Below are positions 57,537-64,000 of a stretch of DNA of 64,000 bases, piece after piece. The stretch's first letter is position 1. Each line of letters begins with the position of its first letter. The stretch comes from Acidimicrobiaceae bacterium (GTDB lineage: Bacteria; Actinomycetota; Acidimicrobiia; Acidimicrobiales; RAAP-2), in assembly GCA_003170315.1 (NCBI GenBank), contig PNAH01000028.1, forward strand, positions 109,119 to 173,118. Direction: 5' to 3'. A program made the position numbers and the translations under genes. Below the pieces are notes generated by a model that searched no databases, had not been told where the DNA came from, and saw only the letters and a program-made list of their open reading frames with translations.

Positions 57537-58745
57537 TTAGATCTCATGGCGCTTCGCCTCGTCAATCAGCCCTTCACGGACCTCGCGGGAATGTTCACCG
57601 AGCGTCGGGGGCGGTAGTCGGAGCGCTACTTCATTGCGACTAAAGCGCAGTGGGCTCCCAGACAGTTCAATCGAGCCCAAGGTGGCGTGCTCCGCCGTCC
57701 ACACGAGATTCTGCTGGCGCACCTGCGCACTCGAGTACACCGCGTCAAGCTTCTTCACTTCACCGGCGGGGACGCCGGCCCCGTCAAAGCGAGCCAGCCA
57801 CACTTCGACACGGTCAGCGGCGAGGGCCGGGCCGATCAACTCGTTGAGTTCACGTGTGTTCGAGATGCGCTTGTCGTTAGTGGCGAAACGGACATCGTGA
57901 GGGTCCATGCCCACCAGTGGCGCGAACCGACCCCAAATGGCGTCGTTGCCAACGGCGATCACGATAGGTCCGTCGCTCGCGTCGAAGACGCCGTAAGGGC
58001 AGACCGTGGGGTGTTGGTTTCCCGACGGAGGCGGCACCTCGCCAGCAACCAAGTACCGAGTGCCTTGAAACGCGTGGAGGCCGATTTGGCCGGCTAACAG
58101 CGACGTCGACACCCGTTGGCCTCGACCGCTTGAAGCCCGTTCGACCAGGGCGGCCAAAACGCCAATGACGCCGAAGAGTCCCGCCGTAATGTCGGCAATG
58201 GGGACGCCGACTTTCACCATGGGGCCTTCGGGCGACCCGGTCAGCGACATCAAGCCTCCTTCGGCCTGTGCGATGTGGTCGTAGCCGACTCGTTGAGCGT
58301 CGGGACCGTCGTCACCAAAGCCACTGATGGATAGACGTAGGAGACCCGGATTCAACGCCTCCAACTGTTCATCACCGAGGCCGAGGCGTTCCATGACCCC
58401 GGGGCGAAAGTTCTCCACGACCACGTCGGCCCAACGCACAAGTCGTCCAATGAAGGGACGTTCACTCGGGTCCTTCAGATCGATCGTCACGCTGCGCTTG
58501 TTGCGATTGACCGATAGGAAATACGTACTCTCGCGCTGCGCACCGCTGGCCATGAATGGTGGTCCCCACAACCGGGTGTCGTCACCCGTGCCGGGCTGTT
58601 CCAACTTGATCACGTCGGCGCCCAAATCACCCAGGACCATCGTGGCGTAGGGTCCGGCCAGAACTCTCGAGAAATCGAGCACGTGTGTGCCGGCGAGCGG
58701 TCCACGCGGTACGTCGGTGCTGTTGTTGTCCGGGTCACTACTCAA
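57537..58745 (-). CDS. CoA transferase, CaiB/BaiF family III
   Basis: GTHVLDFSRVLAGPYATMVLGDLGADVIKLEQPGTGDDTRLWGPPF, NRNKRSVTIDLK, VVENFRPGVMERLGLG. Confidence 0.92.
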   Translation of the reverse strand: MSSDPDNNSTDVPRGPLAGTHVLDFSRVLAGPYATMVLGDLGADVIKLEQPGTGDDTRLWGPPFMASGAQRESTYFLSVNRNKRSVTIDLKDPSERPFIGRLVRWADVVVENFRPGVMERLGLGDEQLEALNPGLLRLSISGFGDDGPDAQRVGYDHIAQAEGGLMSLTGSPEGPMVKVGVPIADITAGLFGVIGVLAALVERASSGRGQRVSTSLLAGQIGLHAFQGTRYLVAGEVPPPSGNQHPTVCPYGVFDASDGPIVIAVGNDAIWGRFAPLVGMDPHDVRFATNDKRISNTRELNELIGPALAADRVEVWLARFDGAGVPAGEVKKLDAVYSSAQVRQQNLVWTAEHATLGSIELSGSPLRFSRNEVALRLPPPTLGEHSREVREGLIDEAKRHEI

Positions 58746-58798
58746 TTGGATCTATCCCTTTACTTACGATTGTGATGTCGCGACGACGTCGTTCGGGA

Positions 58799-58857
58799 AC
58801 GGGGCGAGAGCGTCTCAAGATGGAAAACCGCAACATCTCGAGACGCTCTCGCCCCGT
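58799..58857 (-). terminator. very long near-perfect stem-loop after ABC substrate-binding gene
   Basis: acggggcgagagcgtctcaagat / atctcgagacgctctcgccccgt, 23-bp arms with one mismatch. Confidence 0.65.
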
Positions 58858-58863
58858 CCTTCC

Positions 58864-60189
58864 TTACTTCACACCGTCTGCCTTCAGCACCGCGAGGCAC
58901 GCGGAGGTAGACGTGCAGTTCGTCACGTCGCCCAATATCTTGGCCGTGAGCGGTGTACCTTGGACTTCGTTGCCGGTCTTCGCGTTGGCAATAAAGGGCG
59001 CGTAGGGACCGAATGTGTTGTGATACTTGTTGAAGTCGATGCTGCCACTAGCGCCCTCATAATTAATCTTCTTTTTGGCCTTTATGAGCGCCACGCAAGA
59101 CTTGTACGAGTAACACTTCGTGCCCGGCGGGTTCGTCACCATCGTCATGTCCTTTGAAACCGTCGAACCCTTCGTCGTCTTCGCGTACGTGTCAGCTAGG
59201 GCCAACGTGATCACCGCGTCATAGGCGTAGTTCGAGCCCGACAGTGGACCGGCGGCCGCTTGGCTCGGGAACAACTTCTTGAAACCAGCCAGGAAGAAGT
59301 TATCGGCCTGGCCCGTCAGGGACGTTCCCATCACCGACGTCAAATGGGCGTGAGCGTTCGCAGTTCCGAATGCCTTGATGAAGTCACTACTCGTCGTCAC
59401 GTCGGTGCCAATCCAGGGAATGGTCGAGCCGAGTTGCGTGAACTCAGTCTCGAGCACCGCCACTGTTGGCGCGTCGGTCTGTGAAAAGATGACGTTTGGC
59501 TTGTCGGCGATGACTTGCGCCACGGTATTGGTGTAGGACGACTGGTCGGCCTGAACGTTGTAAACGTGTATGACTGTTCCCCCCAGTTTGATCCACGTTG
59601 TCTTCACTGGAGCCACGATGGTCTGCGCCGCGGCATCAGAGTAGAAGAGCAGGTCGGCCGTCTTGTAGCCCTTGATGTGCGCGTACGTGGCCATTGCGAC
59701 ACCGAGTTGGCTGTCCGACGGGCTATCGCGAAAGAGATACGGATCGGTCTGCGTGTCGCGGGTCGTGTCACCACCTTGGAACTCGTCAATAATCTTGTTG
59801 GCCTTCAACACCGGCTCCACCGAGTTGATCTCTTGAGTGGTGGGACCGATGATGCCGGCAATGCCACCGCCCGAGATCAACTTCAACAGCGCCGTCTTGC
59901 CTTCGACCGGGTCACATCCCGTGTCGCCCTGGGGAATGAGGAGCTTCTTACCCAACACCCCGTGGTCGGCGTTCACTTGCGCCTGGGCGATTTGAGCACC
60001 TTGGTAGATGCCCTCGCCCAAACTCGCTAATGGACCGGTGAAGCACGACAGGACGCCGAACGAAATGGTGCCCGAAGAGGCCCCGGCCGTCGCGTCCGCC
60101 CCGATGGCCACTCCGCTTCCCAGCACCGTCGCCAAAGCGACCGCGCTCGTCAACTTCCGAATGGTTATTAAATTCCTAATTCTTCTCAC
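58864..60189 (-). CDS. ABC transporter substrate-binding protein, branched-chain amino acid/amide type
   Basis: Signal-like N-terminus; SGTISFGVLSCFTGPLASLGEGIYQGAQIAQAQVNADHGVLGKKLLIPQGDTGCDPVEGK; downstream of livHMGF. Confidence 0.88.
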   Translation of the reverse strand: MRRIRNLITIRKLTSAVALATVLGSGVAIGADATAGASSGTISFGVLSCFTGPLASLGEGIYQGAQIAQAQVNADHGVLGKKLLIPQGDTGCDPVEGKTALLKLISGGGIAGIIGPTTQEINSVEPVLKANKIIDEFQGGDTTRDTQTDPYLFRDSPSDSQLGVAMATYAHIKGYKTADLLFYSDAAAQTIVAPVKTTWIKLGGTVIHVYNVQADQSSYTNTVAQVIADKPNVIFSQTDAPTVAVLETEFTQLGSTIPWIGTDVTTSSDFIKAFGTANAHAHLTSVMGTSLTGQADNFFLAGFKKLFPSQAAAGPLSGSNYAYDAVITLALADTYAKTTKGSTVSKDMTMVTNPPGTKCYSYKSCVALIKAKKKINYEGASGSIDFNKYHNTFGPYAPFIANAKTGNEVQGTPLTAKILGDVTNCTSTSACLAVLKADGVK

Positions 60190-60242
60190 CGTCTTACCCC
60201 CTTATTTTGTTCTTTTCTCCTACGAGAACTGGTGTCGTCGTA

Positions 60243-60977
60243 CTACGACATTCTCCCGACGTAGAGGTCAATGACCTCGTCGTCGTGTAACAGTTTTTCG
60301 GCCGGACCGTCGAGGCGATTCTTGCCGAGCACCATGACGTAGCCCCACTGCGCGTGCCGCAGCGACCGACGGGTGTTTTGTTCGACCACGCAGATGCCCA
60401 CACCCGTCGTCATCACTTTTTCAATCTGTTCCCAAAGTGCACTCTGCAACATTGGTGAGAGTCCGGCACTGGGCTCGTCGAGCAACATAACCTCGGGATC
60501 GAGCATGAGACCGCGGGCCATCGCGAGCATGCTGCGCTGACCACCGCTCAGCCCCCCCGCCTTTCGCCGGAGTGACGTCTTCAAATCGGGAAAGAGTTCA
60601 CCGAGTTCGTCGATTCGTTGCGCAACTCCGTGCTTACGCGTGTAGCCACCCATCTCCAGGTTCTCTCGAACCGTGAGATCCGGGAACGTGTTCGCGACCT
60701 GGGGCACGTAGGCCAACTTTCGACGCACGAGTTTCTCAGGTGGCAAGTTGGTGGTCTCTTGATCGAGTACGTAAACGTGGCCACTCGTGGTCTTGATGAC
60801 ACCACTGATCGCCTTTAGAAGCGTCGACTTGCCGGCGCCGTTGGGCCCAACGATGGCCGTTATGTGGCCCTTGCGAACGTCGAGTGACACGTCTTCGATG
60901 ATCGGCGAACCTCCGTAACCGGCGGTCACATTCTCGACTCGTAAGACGACGGGCGCGTCCAAGTAGGCGTCACTCAT
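60243..60977 (-). CDS. ABC transporter ATP-binding protein (LivF-like)
   Basis: Walker A GPNGAGKST, signature LSGGQRSMLAMARGLMLDPEVMLLDEPSAGLSP. Confidence 0.92.
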   Translation of the reverse strand: MSDAYLDAPVVLRVENVTAGYGGSPIIEDVSLDVRKGHITAIVGPNGAGKSTLLKAISGVIKTTSGHVYVLDQETTNLPPEKLVRRKLAYVPQVANTFPDLTVRENLEMGGYTRKHGVAQRIDELGELFPDLKTSLRRKAGGLSGGQRSMLAMARGLMLDPEVMLLDEPSAGLSPMLQSALWEQIEKVMTTGVGICVVEQNTRRSLRHAQWGYVMVLGKNRLDGPAEKLLHDDEVIDLYVGRMS

Positions 60978-61747
60978 TCGTCATCATTTCCCAGGTAGGC
61001 GTCCACAACGCGCTTGTTGTCTCGTAGCTCGTCAAAGCGACCTTGAGCGATGACTGAGCCCAGGTCCATGACGATCACTTCATCGCAGGTCTTCTCAACG
61101 AAGGGCAGGTTGTGCTCTACGACGACGACGGTGCTGCCGGCCTTCTTCAACTCTCGGATGGCCTCGCCGATTCGTTCGCCCAAGACCGGATTCACGCCGC
61201 CCATGGGTTCGTCCAAGATGGTCAGGCGCGGTTTGGCGGACGCGATGCGAGCGAACTCCAACAGACGTTTCTGGCCGCCACTTAGACCAACGGCCCGGTC
61301 GTTTCGAAGCTCGTCCAGGTGATAGTGCGCCATGAGTTCGCGAAGTTCCTCAGTGTCCAGCGCGTCTTGACGACGAAGGCGCCGAGCCGACGTTAGTGAA
61401 CGCCAGAGTGATTCGCGCTCGAGGTCGGATCGGCCGACTCGGACGTTGTCAAGGACCGAGAGGTCACGCCATTCGCGCGGCGTCTGGAACGTACGGATCA
61501 TACCCATCCGCGAAATTTGATCCGGTCGCTTACCCACGACGTCAACTCCGGCGAAACGCACGCTGCCCGACGAGGGCTGCTCGAAGCCCGAGACTAAATC
61601 AATCACGCTGCTCTTGCCGGCGCCGTTGGGACCGATCAGTCCCACGACACTCCCTTCACGGATCGTCATGGTGCAGTCACTAACGGCCACCACCCCGCCG
61701 AAGGACTTCGAGAGGCTCTCGATCTCGAGTAACGCGGTGGCGCTCAC
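60974..61747 (-). CDS. ABC transporter ATP-binding protein (LivG-like)
   Basis: GLIGPNGAGKSSVIDLVSGF, LSGGQKRLLEFARIASAKPRLTILDEPMGGVNP; GTG start overlapping livM stop. Confidence 0.92.
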   Translation of the reverse strand: MSATALLEIESLSKSFGGVVAVSDCTMTIREGSVVGLIGPNGAGKSSVIDLVSGFEQPSSGSVRFAGVDVVGKRPDQISRMGMIRTFQTPREWRDLSVLDNVRVGRSDLERESLWRSLTSARRLRRQDALDTEELRELMAHYHLDELRNDRAVGLSGGQKRLLEFARIASAKPRLTILDEPMGGVNPVLGERIGEAIRELKKAGSTVVVVEHNLPFVEKTCDEVIVMDLGSVIAQGRFDELRDNKRVVDAYLGNDDE

Positions 61748-62778
61748 GACTCGACTCCGATGACGGGGTCCGACGCGACGTCGTCGGGACGAGGATCGGG
61801 CAAGCGCCTCGAACGGGTAAACCACCTTCGCCACGATCTTTGAACACTCGTCCCATCAGTGCCCAATCGTTCCGGCAGGAGTCCGCTGGGACGAAATTTG
61901 AGCATCAGAATTATCAACAGGCCGATAAGTATCTGGCGTAGGGCCGGTCCCAGTTCGGGACGGGCCGCGGGAGAAGGAATGTAACGCGTCATCTCCACGA
62001 AACCCACGTACACGATGAACGAGCCCAACACGACTCCCCGGGGGTTACCGCGACCCCCTACCAAGATTGCCGCGTACAGCACGAATATTTCCGTGGGCTT
62101 CCAGTCCAGGGGGTTGAAAGCGCCTATGTAGGCGGCGAAGAGTCCCCCGGACAGACCGGCGAGGCCGGCTCCGAAGAGGTACGTCCGGTACTTCGCCCAA
62201 AAGACGTTGCGCCCGTACACTGACGCCGCGCGCTCGTCATCTCGAACGGCGCGCACCATTCGACCAAAGGGACTCGTGGAGAGACGCTGGACCAAAAGGT
62301 AAACCAAGAACAAGACGAGGAGGCAGAATGCGAAGAAGAAGTAGTGGTAGGCGTTGTAAGAAAGGTGTTGCCCCATCGGATCGAAGAGTCCAAAGACGCC
62401 GTTGTAGCCATTGAACAACGGCGTAAAGTTCTCCACCAGGTAATAAATCGCCCAGACGGCCCCGAAGGTCGTGATGGAGAAATACACGTCGCGAAGGTTT
62501 CGTAGCGCGATGGCGCCAATAATCGAGGCAAAAGCCACCACCACCACCACCGCGATGACGACGGCCAGTAGATACGGCAAGCGCCACCCCAGCACATACT
62601 CCACGGGCGCCTTCGCCTTTCCGACCGTCATGATGATGGTCATGTATACGCCCAGGGCGAAGTACGCGTAGGCCGAGAGGTCAAAGTCACCGGCCCATCC
62701 CCAGATCATGTCGATACCGAGCGCCAGTACGCCGAAGATCGTCGCCTCGGTAAGGATTGCGGTCCAGTACTGGAGCAT
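61744..62778 (-). CDS. branched-chain amino acid-type ABC permease (LivM-like)
   Basis: Multi-TM; GIDMIWGWAGDFDLSAYAYFALGVY; FGRMVRAVRDDERAASVYGRN...KYRTYLFGAGLAGLSGGLFAAY. Confidence 0.9.
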   Translation of the reverse strand: MLQYWTAILTEATIFGVLALGIDMIWGWAGDFDLSAYAYFALGVYMTIIMTVGKAKAPVEYVLGWRLPYLLAVVIAVVVVVAFASIIGAIALRNLRDVYFSITTFGAVWAIYYLVENFTPLFNGYNGVFGLFDPMGQHLSYNAYHYFFFAFCLLVLFLVYLLVQRLSTSPFGRMVRAVRDDERAASVYGRNVFWAKYRTYLFGAGLAGLSGGLFAAYIGAFNPLDWKPTEIFVLYAAILVGGRGNPRGVVLGSFIVYVGFVEMTRYIPSPAARPELGPALRQILIGLLIILMLKFRPSGLLPERLGTDGTSVQRSWRRWFTRSRRLPDPRPDDVASDPVIGVES

Positions 62779-63695
62779 CAGGCCCGCACCGTAAGAGCTC
62801 GTCCCCGCACGAACATCCCATTGGGCTTGATGAGCAGCATCACGACCAGGAACCCAAAAGCAAAAACGAGCTGGTACGCCGACGAGGTGTACGTCCCAGC
62901 GATCGACATAACGAGGCCCAACACGACGGCGCCACCGAGCGTGGCGTACGGGCGTCCGAGCCCCCCGCCCACTGCCGCGGTGATGGATAGCAATAGAAAA
63001 CCATTGCCGACGGTCGGCGTGATCGTGCCAATCGTTTCTCCGTAAAGAAAGCCAGCGAATCCCGAAATGGCTCCGGCAACGGCCCAGGTCTGCATCACCA
63101 CGCTACGTGCCGGAATGCCGCTTACCTGCGCTAATTCGCGATTTTGCGATACCGCTCGAAGGGCCTTGCCCAGACGCGTCCTTTGCAAAAGTATGTACAT
63201 CAGTCCCGCGACTACCACGGCCGAGAGCATCACCCTGATCGTGAGGGTCGTCCATAGGAAGGGTCCCACGTGCAGGAGACTGCCCTGCGCGAACCCGTAC
63301 GAAACGCTCGCGCCCCCAAAGCCGATCAGCAACAGATTCTGCAATATGAGCGACGCGCCGAGCGTCGCGATGAGTGTTGACAACGGTTTTTGATTCCGGA
63401 ATCGTTCGATGAGTCCGAAGTTCAGCGCCGTGCCAGCGAGTGCACCAAAGATGGTGGCGATCATGGCGCATACGTAAAGATTCTGATGAAAATTAGTATC
63501 GCTAACGTACGCGGCGTACGCCCCGATGGTGAGCACCTCGCCGTGGGCCAAATTCACCACATTGCTCACGGCGTACTCGAGAGTAAAGGCCACTGCGGAG
63601 AGCGCGAGAATTGCGGCGACCGCCAAGCCCATCCCCAGGCTGATCCAAAAAATACTCATATCCCCCGAGACGCTGCGAAGCATCGGCTCCATCAA
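62778..63695 (-). CDS. branched-chain amino acid-type ABC permease (LivH-like)
   Basis: VSNVVNLAHGEVLTIGAYAAYV; TRLGKALRAVSQNRELAQVSGI; multi-TM. Confidence 0.92.
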   Translation of the reverse strand: MMEPMLRSVSGDMSIFWISLGMGLAVAAILALSAVAFTLEYAVSNVVNLAHGEVLTIGAYAAYVSDTNFHQNLYVCAMIATIFGALAGTALNFGLIERFRNQKPLSTLIATLGASLILQNLLLIGFGGASVSYGFAQGSLLHVGPFLWTTLTIRVMLSAVVVAGLMYILLQRTRLGKALRAVSQNRELAQVSGIPARSVVMQTWAVAGAISGFAGFLYGETIGTITPTVGNGFLLLSITAAVGGGLGRPYATLGGAVVLGLVMSIAGTYTSSAYQLVFAFGFLVVMLLIKPNGMFVRGRALTVRA

Positions 63696-64000
63696 ATTCG
63701 GAGGGATACCTCAGACTGAATTGCTGCGAGAATAACACAGCAGATATGTCCAGAAATTTTGAGTCGTTGAAAAAATTTCATAGGGCACAAGTCCACCCGT
63801 ACCCGAGTCGCCGGTCCTACTGTTCGTTCGTCGACGCCCACAAGTGACATGCGAAACAACGTGGGTTCAGTGAGTCACAACCAATTCCCAACCAATTGTT
63901 CGTGAAGGGCTCGTCCGAACGCCACCTCTTCGATCCCCTTGCTGCGTCCGGTCTTTACGGACCCGAATCGTGCATTTGACGATCGAAGTCACCTCGATGA

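Noticed and set aside
63768-63780. tgaaaaaatttca short inverted repeat upstream of livH as an operator
   Set aside because: Only 5-bp arms in an AT-rich spacer; not distinguishable from chance.

Overview
High-GC bacterial chromosome segment, probably actinobacterial and possibly Acidimicrobiia-like (inferred from WhiB proteins, a ctaE-qcrCAB block, and UPF0182/DUF2342/PDZ-S16 genes). Most of it is core metabolism. Contents in order: nuoD(partial)-nuoN complex I operon followed by an ATP-grasp gene; small accessory genes, including a frameshifted isochorismatase; an MprF-like protein with a degenerate metallophosphoesterase N-terminus; hemE-hemH-hemY; a HelD/HelR-type helicase; ctaE-qcrC-qcrA-qcrB; a TnpB C-terminal relic; a hut (histidine utilisation) cluster; a MoxR/VWA pair; two WhiB genes flanking a glutamate formimidoyltransferase; a cell-envelope/proteostasis neighbourhood (DUF2342, PDZ pseudo-protease, MreB-like, HEAT, PDZ-S16 protease, DivIVA fusion, UPF0182); tRNA-fMet; a roughly 1.9 kb sigma-factor module; a dimethylformamidase-like gene; and a Liv-type ABC transporter with CaiB and enoyl-CoA hydratase genes. 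The strongest unusual signals are (1) a sigma-factor/CU044_5270-like gene pair bounded by an exact 53-bp direct repeat of the 3' part of tRNA-fMet, with no integrase; (2) a DivIVA coiled-coil protein ending in a phage MuF/SPP1-gp7-like Cys/His tail; (3) a local set of proteins whose active sites look degenerate; (4) a decayed TnpB C-terminus with an adjacent hairpin. All homology calls come from reading motifs; no database search was run.
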